Below, one piece after another: positions 48,528 to 56,807 of a stretch of 64,000 bases of DNA. A program made the translations under genes and the position numbers. Source of the DNA: Sporosarcina psychrophila (GTDB lineage: Bacteria; Bacillota; Bacilli; Bacillales_A; Planococcaceae); assembly GCF_001590685.1 (NCBI RefSeq), contig NZ_CP014616.1:332501-396500 (forward strand), read 5' to 3'. Each line of letters begins with the position of its first letter. The first letter of the stretch is position 1. The notes beneath the pieces were generated by a model, which had not been told where the DNA came from, ran no database searches, and was given only the letters and a program-made list of their open reading frames with translations.

Positions 48528-49691
48528 TTGAAAAACATCCTAATGATTGCAACCATCCTAATGATTATTGTAGCGGCGACGATATTGGCGTTGCCATTGG
48601 CTTTTATATCTGTTTTATTCATAACGCCGAATATGTATTATATAGTACCTTTGCTTATTGCAATCTACGTAATACTGGTTATTTTGATTCTATTCAAAAC
48701 GATAGGTTGGACGAAATATCCGAACGGAAAAAAAGCTTTTTATGGCGTTGTTGCGCTGATAGCCGTTGTGGCATTGTCTTTCACGGCTTCCGGTATATAT
48801 AAGCAGAACTTGGACAGGTTGGAGGATACAGAAGTGAACCTGCAACAATACAGTCCGTTCGCATCTGGGACGAAAGCTATGAAACTGGACGAGCCAGCGA
48901 CCTTGAAGCTGGAATCGGATTTACCTGTCATAGATGGTGCGACCGCGCTTTACCCGATGTATGCTGGATTCGCACAGGCAGTCTATCCAGAAAAGGAATA
49001 CAACCTCTATAACAGTGAAGTGATGTCGAATATGACAAACGTAGCCTACGAAAAGCTCATTGATGGGGAAGTCGATATAATTTTTGTAGCAGGTCCTTCT
49101 TCTACTCAATTGGCATCAGCAGAACGAGCTGGCAAAGAATTAACGCTGACACCAATCGGTAAAGAAGCATTCGTTTTTTTCGTCAATGCGAAAAACCCTG
49201 TAAAAACCTTGACGATGAATGAAATCAAAGGGATTTATTCCGGAGAAATAACAAATTGGAAAGACGTAGGCGGAAAGAAAAAAGCGATACGGGCATTCCA
49301 GCGGCCACAAGACAGCGGCAGTCAGACTGCACTTCAAAACTTGATGGGTGAAGTGTCGATCATGGATCCTCCGGTTGAAAATGTGATTGATCTTATGGGA
49401 GGAATTATTGATGAGGTATCGGACTATACGAACTACAACAATGCATTAGGCTTTACTTTCAGATATTATTCAACCGAAATGGTCACTAACGATAAAATCC
49501 GATTGCTTCAAATTGAAGGAATTGAACCGTCATCAGAAACAATCCAGTCTGAAGATTATCCTCTTACGGCTGATATTTATGCCGTGACTGCGGGCAGTGA
49601 TAATCCGCATATCGAGAAATTCATCGATTGGATTTTGTCTGACCTAGGACAGGCGATCATCGAGAAGACGGGGTATGTTACAAACCGATAG
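48528..49691 (+). CDS. Membrane-anchored PstS-like binding protein
   Basis: The first 95 residues contain three hydrophobic segments (about 3-30, 36-58 and 72-92). Residues 118-387 form a PstS-like binding domain with DGATALYPMYAGFAQAVYP, RPQDSGSQTALQNLMG and LGQAIIEKTGYV. There is no lipobox: the binding domain is tethered by membrane helices rather than lipid. No permease or ATPase gene is adjacent. It starts with TTG behind AAGGGGG. A role in phosphate or oxyanion sensing or scavenging is inference. Confidence 0.78.
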   Translation: MKNILMIATILMIIVAATILALPLAFISVLFITPNMYYIVPLLIAIYVILVILILFKTIGWTKYPNGKKAFYGVVALIAVVALSFTASGIYKQNLDRLEDTEVNLQQYSPFASGTKAMKLDEPATLKLESDLPVIDGATALYPMYAGFAQAVYPEKEYNLYNSEVMSNMTNVAYEKLIDGEVDIIFVAGPSSTQLASAERAGKELTLTPIGKEAFVFFVNAKNPVKTLTMNEIKGIYSGEITNWKDVGGKKKAIRAFQRPQDSGSQTALQNLMGEVSIMDPPVENVIDLMGGIIDEVSDYTNYNNALGFTFRYYSTEMVTNDKIRLLQIEGIEPSSETIQSEDYPLTADIYAVTAGSDNPHIEKFIDWILSDLGQAIIEKTGYVTNR

Positions 49692-49844
49692 GCTGAAAAC
49701 GGGATTGCTTTACTCGTAATAGTATAAGGAATAAAAACACTTCACGAATTTTTCACAACGAAAAGCTACACTGAAATTGATTTGATTATGTTCAAGTTTT
49801 TAAGTTCGTAGTTTTAATCAGCAATTAAATTAGGAGGTATTACA

Positions 49845-50417
49845 GTGAAAAAGTTATTATTAATTACATTTGTCTTCATGTTTATTTTTACTACCAGTGC
49901 TCTGGCACATACAGGGTTAGAAACGTCTTCCCCAGAAGATGGAGAAGTTGTTACAGAAGAAATGCGCGAGATAGCCTTAACCTACGAAGGGAAAATCGAA
50001 CAAGGAGGAACGTTAGAGGTCAGTAATTCAAATGGCCAATCTATTCCAGTTGAAGATATTTCCATAGCAGATACGCAAATGACAGGGACGTTTACAAATG
50101 CCTTGGAAAATGGTGACTATACAGTTGTTTGGAATATTATTGGAGCAGATGGTCATCCGATTGCAGGAGAATTTTCTTTCACTGTAGATGTTCCTGTATC
50201 TGAAACAGCGGTTGAAAATGAATCCGAAGCCGAAGCCGAAGCCGAAGCCGAAGCCAATTCACAGGATGTAAATCAAGATGAAACACCATTAGAAAATGTT
50301 GAAGATACTAAAACAAATGAACAAAGTCAATTACCTTCTTATCTCATTCCTGTAATCGTTATTGTCTTAATTGCAATTATTGTGGGGATTTTCGTCGGGT
50401 TAAGGAGAAAAAAATAA
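49845..50417 (+). CDS. CopC-domain copper-binding protein
   Basis: A signal peptide ends at A21, so the mature protein starts with H22, as required for the CopC Cu(II) site; a second histidine lies in ADGHPIAGEFSF. The CopC domain covers about residues 22-120. It is followed by an acidic EAEAEA linker and a C-terminal membrane anchor with a basic tail (GLRRKK). It starts with GTG behind AGGAGG. It is coupled to the CopD gene three bases on. Confidence 0.88.
   Translation: MKKLLLITFVFMFIFTTSALAHTGLETSSPEDGEVVTEEMREIALTYEGKIEQGGTLEVSNSNGQSIPVEDISIADTQMTGTFTNALENGDYTVVWNIIGADGHPIAGEFSFTVDVPVSETAVENESEAEAEAEAEANSQDVNQDETPLENVEDTKTNEQSQLPSYLIPVIVIVLIAIIVGIFVGLRRKK
50226..50255 (+). repeat. Hexanucleotide repeat (GAAGCC)5 within the CopC gene
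   Basis: Five perfect tandem copies of GAAGCC encode the Glu-Ala linker between the CopC domain and the membrane anchor. The unit is a multiple of three, so slippage changes linker length without breaking the frame. Confidence 0.9.
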
Positions 50418-50420
50418 TAA

Positions 50421-51509
50421 ATGTTTATGGTAATTTTTAGTGAAATACTTTTATATCTTTGCGTATCGCTTCTTATAGGAAGTTTTCTTATAGCTCTAGT
50501 ACCGAGTTCTTTTCGACCGGAAGTAAACATACCAAGAAGTGTACAAATTATAGCTACACTCGGTATCGCAGTGTTCTCATTTGCGCCTGTTTTAGTGCTA
50601 ATCATATATTTGAATGAGAATATGGGACTTTCTGAAACACTACAGACAGTTCTACTTACTTTTGAAGTCGGCAAAGCATGGATTTTCACTTTTCTAGTTG
50701 TCAATGTCTTGTTCATTTTTATCGTTTGGTTTGATGATCGTAAGAAACCAATCTACTCTTATATAGGAATCATTTTTGTTGTCATTTTAATCATGGGAAT
50801 TGGTTGGGCTAGTCACGCTAGTTCCCTTGATCATGTCAAAGGATTTTTAACGCATACAAGCCATTTTACAGCGGTGAGTATTTGGGTAGGAATCTTGCTT
50901 GTTGTTAGCTGGTTTTCAAAAGATCATTCAAACTGGTTGAATTTCTTGAAATGGTTCTCGCCTGTTGCCATTATTTGTTTTAGCATCACCATTGTGTCAG
51001 GACTTATTTTAATGACATTTGTAGTGGAGTTTAATGAATATGCCAATGCGTGGATGCTTCCGTATGGTCAATTATTGTTATTAAAACATTTAACGATCAT
51101 TCCATTACTGGTATATGCAGGGATCAACAGTATACTTATTAGAAAGAAGTTACTTAAGGATAATGACTTTAATCCAATACCTTGGACAAGAGTGGAAAGC
51201 ATACTTATTTTGGTTGTTTTTTCGATAACGGCTGCATTAGGTCAACAATCGCCGCCTAGCGAAAACATATTGAAAAATGAAGGACCTTCCAAGCTGTTCA
51301 GTTTCTTTTATCAAGGTCAGTTTCAGCAAGGAATGAATGTCGAACTTGTAGCAAATGCCACAGGTCTCTCTCTTATACTGTTAGCGATTCTTTTCGTCGT
51401 TTTAACTGTGTACTCATTTATTAAGAAAGCACCGGTAATCGTAACTTTCATTTTGAGTATCCTTTTCATCTTTACAAGTTATTTAGCTTTACTACTTAGT
51501 ATCCAATAG
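50421..51509 (+). CDS. CopD-family copper resistance/import membrane protein
   Basis: The 362-residue protein has eight or nine hydrophobic segments. It carries the CopD signatures HASSLDHVKGFLTHTSHFTAVSIWVG and KHLTIIPLLVYAGIN, with membrane histidines likely to bind copper. Together with the upstream CopC protein it resembles the two halves of Bacillus YcnJ as separate genes. The ribosome-binding AAGGAG overlaps the end of the CopC gene. Whether it imports copper or protects against it is not shown. Confidence 0.85.
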   Translation: MFMVIFSEILLYLCVSLLIGSFLIALVPSSFRPEVNIPRSVQIIATLGIAVFSFAPVLVLIIYLNENMGLSETLQTVLLTFEVGKAWIFTFLVVNVLFIFIVWFDDRKKPIYSYIGIIFVVILIMGIGWASHASSLDHVKGFLTHTSHFTAVSIWVGILLVVSWFSKDHSNWLNFLKWFSPVAIICFSITIVSGLILMTFVVEFNEYANAWMLPYGQLLLLKHLTIIPLLVYAGINSILIRKKLLKDNDFNPIPWTRVESILILVVFSITAALGQQSPPSENILKNEGPSKLFSFFYQGQFQQGMNVELVANATGLSLILLAILFVVLTVYSFIKKAPVIVTFILSILFIFTSYLALLLSIQ

Positions 51510-51516
51510 AAAAAGT

Positions 51517-51546
51517 GAAAGGTAGCTGACTTAGCTACCTTTTTTT
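51517..51546 (+). terminator. Terminator after the CopC-CopD pair
   Basis: AGGTAGCT and AGCTACCT pair around a five-base loop, followed by T7. Confidence 0.85.
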
Positions 51547-51599
51547 CTATATAATGGGTACTATATATTCGGCACTACTTATTTAGAATTAACTAGGTG

Positions 51600-51760
51600 G
51601 TATACCTCACCAGTATAACGAACAAATCTAGCGAAGGAGCGACAAGTGTGAGCCGGAGCAATAAGACCGACAGTGATCTTTCTGACGGGCTTATTGCGTG
51701 AGGCCATCACAAAGCGACAAAGCGGTATTGGAAGTACATTCTATTTGTTAAGTACCGACT
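51600..51760. other. Structured intergenic segment
   Basis: Between the CopD terminator and the nitronate monooxygenase-like gene lies a dyad CAATAAG...CTTATTG (51658-51698) inside a longer AACAAAT...ATTTGTT bracket (51610-51749). Its end, AAGCGGTATTGG...TTCTATTT, recalls the 3' end of repeat family 2. There is no coding frame. Confidence 0.4.
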
Positions 51761-51806
51761 ATATAGCAGTATTTTTAATGAACGCAATGAATTGGAGGAG
51801 AGTCGA

Positions 51807-52823
51807 ATGAATAAGCTGAATTTGATGGCAATGTTAGGAATCGAGCATCCAATTATCCAAGCACCAATGGCGGGTGTGACAACGCCAGAGTTTGTAGCAA
51901 CATCTGCAGAAGCGGGGATTCTCGGTTCAATTGGGGCTGGGTATCTTTCGGCCGAAGAGACGCGGAATTTCATTCGTGAAGTGAAAAGTCTTACAATGAA
52001 GCCATTTGCGGTGAATTTGTTTGTTCCAGAAACGGTGAATCCGAGTCAGGAGCAATTACGGGGGGCATATGAAGCACTCCAACCGATAGGTAAGGAACTC
52101 GGGATTCCTCAGTGGAATACGCCATTTTCAAAAACGGAATTTGAAGGGCAAGTTCAGGTACTAATAGAAGAAGGTGTGAAAGTCTGTTCATTTACTTTCG
52201 GACTGCCGGACGAAAAAACTGTGCAATTATTGAAGGGAAATGATGTATTTCTAATAGGGACAGCGACTTCAAAAGAAGAGGCAGAACTGGCGGAGCAGGT
52301 GGGAATGGATGCAATTGTAGTACAAGGTAGTGAAGCGGGTGGTCATCGTGGTTCCTTTTTAGGCGAATTAACATTGATTCCCTTGAATGAACTACTGCTG
52401 AAAGTAGTCGCATCCGTTCGACTTCCAGTTATTGCAGCGGGCGGCATTGCAAGTAAAGAAAAAATGGTGGATGTGTTAGCTAGCGGGGCACAAGCTGTCC
52501 AAATCGGAACTGTACTTCTAGCTGCTGACGAAAGTGGTGCACATCCGCTTTATAAGCAGGCAGTTTTGGACGCGGATGAAAGATGTACGGTGTTAACAAA
52601 AGCATTCTCCGGTAAAATGGCACGCGGAATTAGCAACCGCTTCATCAGTGAAATGAATGAAGCAATCATTGCTCCTTACCCACTTCAGAATGATTTAACA
52701 AAAGAGATTCGTAAAGAGGCGGCAAAGCAAGGGGAGACTGAATTCATGTCATTATGGGCGGGTGAAAGTGTGCATTTAAGCACCAGTGGAAAACTCAAGA
52801 ACATTATTGAAAGATTTGTCTAA
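51807..52823 (+). CDS. Nitronate monooxygenase-like flavin oxidoreductase
   Basis: The 338-residue TIM-barrel protein has the FMN-site segments PIIQAPMAGVTTPEF, VVQGSEAGGHRG and VIAAGGIASKEKMVDVLASGAQAVQIGT. The family includes nitronate monooxygenases (2-nitropropane dioxygenases) and FabK-like enzymes; the motif QGSEAGGHRG with its histidine favours nitronate monooxygenase. An in-frame TTG at 51792 overlaps the ribosome-binding GGAGGAG, so the ATG at 51807 is used. Confidence 0.88.
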   Translation: MNKLNLMAMLGIEHPIIQAPMAGVTTPEFVATSAEAGILGSIGAGYLSAEETRNFIREVKSLTMKPFAVNLFVPETVNPSQEQLRGAYEALQPIGKELGIPQWNTPFSKTEFEGQVQVLIEEGVKVCSFTFGLPDEKTVQLLKGNDVFLIGTATSKEEAELAEQVGMDAIVVQGSEAGGHRGSFLGELTLIPLNELLLKVVASVRLPVIAAGGIASKEKMVDVLASGAQAVQIGTVLLAADESGAHPLYKQAVLDADERCTVLTKAFSGKMARGISNRFISEMNEAIIAPYPLQNDLTKEIRKEAAKQGETEFMSLWAGESVHLSTSGKLKNIIERFV

Positions 52824-52884
52824 CAACATAGTCCATTAGCTAATCCGGTTTGGTACACTAGATATAAAAACGGCGGTGCATCAT

Positions 52885-53787
52885 ATGCGGAAATATATTG
52901 GGGAAATTGGACTTATCATTACAGCAATTATTTGGGGCAGCGGGTTTGTGGGCAGTGCCGTAGCCTTGGAATACTACACGCCGTATCAAATTCTGGCAGG
53001 GCGCTTTTTAATCGGCGTACTCATTCTAGGAATCGTATTTAGTAAACGGCTAAAAACGATAAAGAAAAGCACATTTATAAAAGGGTCGATATTGGGGATT
53101 TTCCTCTATATCGCCTTTGCGCTTCAAACGGTAGGTTTACAATATACGACACCTTCAAAGAATGCATTTTTAACTGCTATCAATGTAGTTATTGTTCCTT
53201 TTATAGGGCTCGTCATTTATAAAAAGAAAATCGATATTTTTGAACTCGGTGGGGCATTTATGGCGATAATCGGAGTAGCGGTACTATCACTTAAATTCTC
53301 TTCTGAAGTCAACGTAGGGGATCTACTAACATTATGCTGTGCAGTTGGATTTGCTTTCCATATTTTCTACACCTCTAAATTTGTAAAAGACGAGGACCCT
53401 ATCCAGCTAACGATTATTCAAATGATGGCAGCAGCAGTCATCGGGTGTCTGTTTGTAGTATTTAAAGGTGAAACAACTTTTTCTACGCAAACGGAAGGTT
53501 TGATACCACTCCTCTATCTGGCAGTTTTTTCGACAACAATCGCATTTCTATTACAGACAGTTGCCCAAAAGTACATAACGGAAACAAAAGCGGCAATCAT
53601 TCTATCCACCGAATCATTTTGGGGCATGGCATTTTCCGTTGCGATTTTAAGTGAAGTGATGACGGTGAAAATGGGGATTGGTGCCATCCTTATTCTTGGA
53701 GCGATTGTATTATCCGAGACGAAGCTTAGTTTTTTGAAAAAGAAACAGCTGAACGGAATGCTTGAAAGGTGGGATGACGGTGTTTAA
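52885..53787 (+). CDS. EamA-family (DMT) transporter
   Basis: The 300-residue protein has ten predicted membrane segments in two EamA repeats, with IIWGSGFVGSAVALEYYTPYQILAGRF at the front and FSTTIAFLLQTVAQKYI in the second half. It is probably a metabolite exporter of unknown substrate. The ATG behind GGCGG is preferred to a GTG nine bases earlier. The end overlaps the next small gene. Confidence 0.86.
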   Translation: MRKYIGEIGLIITAIIWGSGFVGSAVALEYYTPYQILAGRFLIGVLILGIVFSKRLKTIKKSTFIKGSILGIFLYIAFALQTVGLQYTTPSKNAFLTAINVVIVPFIGLVIYKKKIDIFELGGAFMAIIGVAVLSLKFSSEVNVGDLLTLCCAVGFAFHIFYTSKFVKDEDPIQLTIIQMMAAAVIGCLFVVFKGETTFSTQTEGLIPLLYLAVFSTTIAFLLQTVAQKYITETKAAIILSTESFWGMAFSVAILSEVMTVKMGIGAILILGAIVLSETKLSFLKKKQLNGMLERWDDGV

Positions 53788-54097
53788 GGCTGTTTATTGT
53801 GAAAAATGTTCTAAAGAAATTAAGTTTAGGGGAGATTTAGTAACCGCAACTTTATTTTTTGTTATAGTCGCTTATCATGAAGATTGTTATGTGAAAGACT
53901 TGAAAGGGTTCAGGGGACTTTTTCTAGATAATCAACCACTTAACGGTTTTTCGGGTAACTTTTTGTTTGTCACCGCAGTCTTAGTGAGTATCGGATTTGC
54001 TTTTGGTTCGATGAAGTGGGTCTCAATTATAGCCTTACTTCCAGTGTTATATAGGATATATTCTTACTTTAGGTTTGAAAGAAGATTGGAAAAGTAG
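53774..54097 (+). CDS. Small membrane protein with N-terminal cysteines
   Basis: I do not recognise a family. The product of about 107 residues starts with a short cytosolic part with CEKC and a third cysteine in HEDCY, together with two histidine/aspartate-rich positions, which could bind zinc. One or two hydrophobic segments follow (about 60-95) and a basic tail. The start is uncertain: ATG 53774 sits very close to the ribosome-binding AAAGGTGGG, and GTG at 53780 has better spacing. It overlaps the end of the EamA gene by 14 bases. Confidence 0.6.
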   Translation: MTVFKAVYCEKCSKEIKFRGDLVTATLFFVIVAYHEDCYVKDLKGFRGLFLDNQPLNGFSGNFLFVTAVLVSIGFAFGSMKWVSIIALLPVLYRIYSYFRFERRLEK

Positions 54098-54185
54098 ATA
54101 GGTAGAGTCCATCCCTCTCAATCCTAGACAGTAAAATTTCGGTGACAGTCACGGAAAAGATGATTTAAAGAAAAAGGAGATTACA

Positions 54186-54698
54186 ATGGAAATACACTAC
54201 AAGTTAACTGAGGAAGATTACATACACTTCAATTTGTATCACATCAAAAATTCTAAAACTGGTAAGCGGGCGTTGGCGTTACAAAGGTTTATAACGCCAT
54301 TATTCTTTATCATTATTTCCTATATTTACTCCTTAATAAGTGACATGTCGTTTCTACCACTGTTTATCATTTTTTTAGTAACGAGTATTCTATGGGTTAT
54401 GTTTTATCCGAAGTATTTTTATGGCCTCATTGCCCGTAATGCTAAGAAAATGATTAAAGAAGGTAACAATGATGGCCTAATAGGGAATCATCAACTGAAA
54501 TTGACGGAAGAAGGATTAATGGATACGTCTTCAAATAAAGAAACAAAAGTAACTTGGTTAGGCATTACAAGTTTTCAAGAAGACGATGGATATTTCTTTC
54601 TTTACAATAGTTCAGTGAGTTCCTATATCCTGCCCAAAAGAGAGATAGATGATGTAGACGAAATGAGACAATATATCCAATCGAATTTAATGCAGTAA
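54186..54698 (+). CDS. YcxB-like membrane protein
   Basis: The 170-residue protein has two membrane segments (about residues 32-75) between an N-terminal TEEDYIHFNLYHIKNS segment and a C-terminal domain with VTWLGITSFQEDDGYFFLYNSSVSSYILPKREI. The latter is the YcxB-like (PF14317-type) pattern. The function is unknown. It starts behind AAAGGAGA. Confidence 0.78.
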   Translation: MEIHYKLTEEDYIHFNLYHIKNSKTGKRALALQRFITPLFFIIISYIYSLISDMSFLPLFIIFLVTSILWVMFYPKYFYGLIARNAKKMIKEGNNDGLIGNHQLKLTEEGLMDTSSNKETKVTWLGITSFQEDDGYFFLYNSSVSSYILPKREIDDVDEMRQYIQSNLMQ

Positions 54699-54840
54699 AA
54701 AAGTAAATTGATCTATACTAAGTTGCCGAATCTAGTGGGGATCACAGAGCAGGACGATTCAACGAATTCATTGAAGGCTTTGGAACCTGATGTTACGAAT
54801 AGTACTTGCACTCAAATATCATAGTACGAGGAGAATCACA

Positions 54841-55452
54841 ATGAAAACAGAGAAAGAAAAAATGCTAGCTGGCGAATTGTATTGTCCCTCGGATTTTGAA
54901 TTAACAAAAGAACGGGAAAACGCCCGTCGATTAACGAGGCTATTTAATGAGACGTTGGAAAATGAACATAGTGAACGGACTAGATTATTAAAAGAGCTAT
55001 TTGGTTCAACTGGTAAGGAACTTAATATTGAGCTTAGCTTGCGTTGTGATTATGGATCTAATATTCATGTCGGTGAAAATTTTTTCGCTAATTTTGATAG
55101 CGTGTTTTTGGATGTATGTGAAATTAGGATTGGTGATAATTGTATGATTGCTCCCGGTGTACATATTTACACAGCTACACATCCATTAAATCCATTGAAA
55201 CGAATTTCGGGTTTGGAATATGGCAAGCCAGTCACAATTGGTGATAATGTGTGGATTGGTGGGAGAGCTGTTATTAACCCTGGAATAACCATCGGAAATA
55301 ATGTAGTGATTGCATCAGGAGCGATTGTGACAAAAGATGTACCGGATAATGTGGTTGTAGGTGGAAACCCGGCAAAAATTATTAAAGAGATTAATGTAGA
55401 GGGACACCTACTTAATGCAGCGGATTTTGAGGGAACGCGCGTAAATTCATAA
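54841..55452 (+). CDS. Maltose/galactoside O-acetyltransferase-family enzyme
   Basis: The 203-residue hexapeptide-repeat acetyltransferase has an N-terminal Mac domain ([20 protein letters not shown]). Its left-handed beta-helix turns carry the catalytic histidine in IYTATHPL and the acetyl-CoA-binding region [19 protein letters not shown]. The acceptor sugar is unknown. The ATG at 54841 behind GAGGAG removes 17 unconserved residues from the longest frame. Confidence 0.87.
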   Translation: MKTEKEKMLAGELYCPSDFELTKERENARRLTRLFNETLENEHSERTRLLKELFGSTGKELNIELSLRCDYGSNIHVGENFFANFDSVFLDVCEIRIGDNCMIAPGVHIYTATHPLNPLKRISGLEYGKPVTIGDNVWIGGRAVINPGITIGNNVVIASGAIVTKDVPDNVVVGGNPAKIIKEINVEGHLLNAADFEGTRVNS

Positions 55453-55460
55453 TACGAAGA

Positions 55461-55503
55461 AAAAATCGGTTAGAGAAATAATCATTTCTCTAACCGATTT
55501 TAA
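55461..55503 (+). terminator. Terminator after the acetyltransferase gene
   Basis: AAATCGGTTAGAGAAA and its complement form a perfect 16-base stem with a six-base loop, followed by TTTTAATTT. Confidence 0.85.
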
Positions 55504-55782
55504 TTTGCACAATATATTCAGCTTGGCAGATAACGATGGGCGAACACAAGAATCCCGAAACTGTTTGTCCAAGATTTAAAAGAGGTTTAAGTGCTGAACG
55601 TTAACCTTTAAACAGTAAAGAACTTTAATGCGTAAGTTTTACAGCTTTGAGATTTAAGCCTTGAGCTTTTATCATCATTACTTGTAGATTAAGTTGGGTG
55701 TTGGTTTTACTTGTTCCCCAAAGAAATACCAACAAAAGAAGGGTCTTGTGGATATCGTTTTCGAATACTCATGCAAGGCTAG
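55504..55782. other. Gene-free interval, nothing recognised
   Basis: AT-rich DNA with several short look-alike TTTAA segments and one weak dyad GTTGGT/ACCAAC near 55702-55733. No promoter, coding frame or strong terminator is evident for the - strand gene that ends here. Confidence 0.5.
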
Positions 55783-56412
55783 TTATACGGTAACTGTTGT
55801 AAGTGCATTGGATTCAGAAAGCACTGCGTCTACTTCTGCTTTGAAGTTTGTAATTTTTTCATCCAATGCTTCGATTCGTGTACTGATTTTGAGTGGATCG
55901 ATTAAAATATATTCATTTCGTTCCATGAATGCCTTTGTATGTAGCTCAACTTCTTCTTTTTTTGCGTTTTCTTTGCTACCTAAAATAGCCGTTAAGTACT
56001 CTTCTAAGCGTTTTGGAAGGGACTCATTTTCTTTTGTGAGCTTGTTGATGGCTATTCTTCGGGCTTCAATCATGGAGGTCAGTAACTTTTCTTCATTTTC
56101 AATAGAGGTTTTACGCTCGATTGCTTTGGCAACAGTCATAGTTTCACCAGCGACGATTACTTCTGTCATTGCGTTCGATTGTACAATTGCATCTTTAATG
56201 TGGATGCGTCGTTCGATTAATGAAACGACTTTATCAAAACCTGATTGGATTGATTTTTCGTAGTCTTCGATGGAAAGGCCTTTAATTTTTTGAGCAGATT
56301 TGCGGTCTGTTGCCACATGATCTGCTTCATTAATAGCTTTCGCAATGCGCTCGTTTAAGGTTTTTAATTCTGATAAAGCGCGATGGATCGACATTGTTTG
56401 CATAGTCGTCAT
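55783..56412 (-). CDS. Coiled-coil protein of unknown function, phage-like style
   Basis: The 209-residue protein is almost wholly helical and charged. It starts MSIHRALSELKTLNERIAKAI after a short lead and contains the middle segment VSLIERRIHIKDAIVQSNAMTEV followed by AGETMTVAKAIERKTSIENEEKLL. I recall proteins with this order of segments from Bacillus phage genomes, but cannot assign a function. It has a good ribosome-binding site (GGAGG) and no neighbour that looks phage-derived. Confidence 0.6.
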   Translation of the reverse strand: MTTMQTMSIHRALSELKTLNERIAKAINEADHVATDRKSAQKIKGLSIEDYEKSIQSGFDKVVSLIERRIHIKDAIVQSNAMTEVIVAGETMTVAKAIERKTSIENEEKLLTSMIEARRIAINKLTKENESLPKRLEEYLTAILGSKENAKKEEVELHTKAFMERNEYILIDPLKISTRIEALDEKITNFKAEVDAVLSESNALTTVTV

Positions 56413-56807
56413 TTAATCATCCTCCATAATGGCTTTGTTTATGAAAGTATACCATAAATACCCAAAAGAAGTAGCAAGGAAGCAGATATATACAAATGTT
56501 AGAAGCCATTGGCGAGATTGATTATATTCTTCCACAAGATATTTTGTATATGTATCGAGACGAAAAAGTGACAAAATTATTATTCAAACTCCTGCTAACT
56601 AAGATCACCATGTAAAAAGCCGAGTAGATGTACTTGTTGAGCCTCCTTGTTTTCCTGTGATTCTTCCAAACTAGCATGTTACGCCAAACGCTTCTATTTT
56701 AGAAAACCTGCCATAGACTGAATACGTGGGGTTACATTCCGAAAAGGGGAATGAGAAGTATGTAGCGCGGCGAGGTAGATTCAAAAATAGTAAATGGGGG
56801 TGTATAC
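56413..56807. other. Gene-free interval upstream of cstA
   Basis: A 39-residue frame (56496-56615, starting MLEAIGEIDYILPQD) lacks a ribosome-binding site and may be a gene fragment. The rest shows a small GGGG-rich segment before cstA but no recognisable riboswitch or operator. Confidence 0.4.

Noticed and set aside
55694..56263. A 189-codon frame on the + strand at the end of the 55.5-56.4 kb interval
   Set aside because: It is mostly the complement of the coiled-coil gene, lacks a ribosome-binding site and has serine-rich antisense composition.
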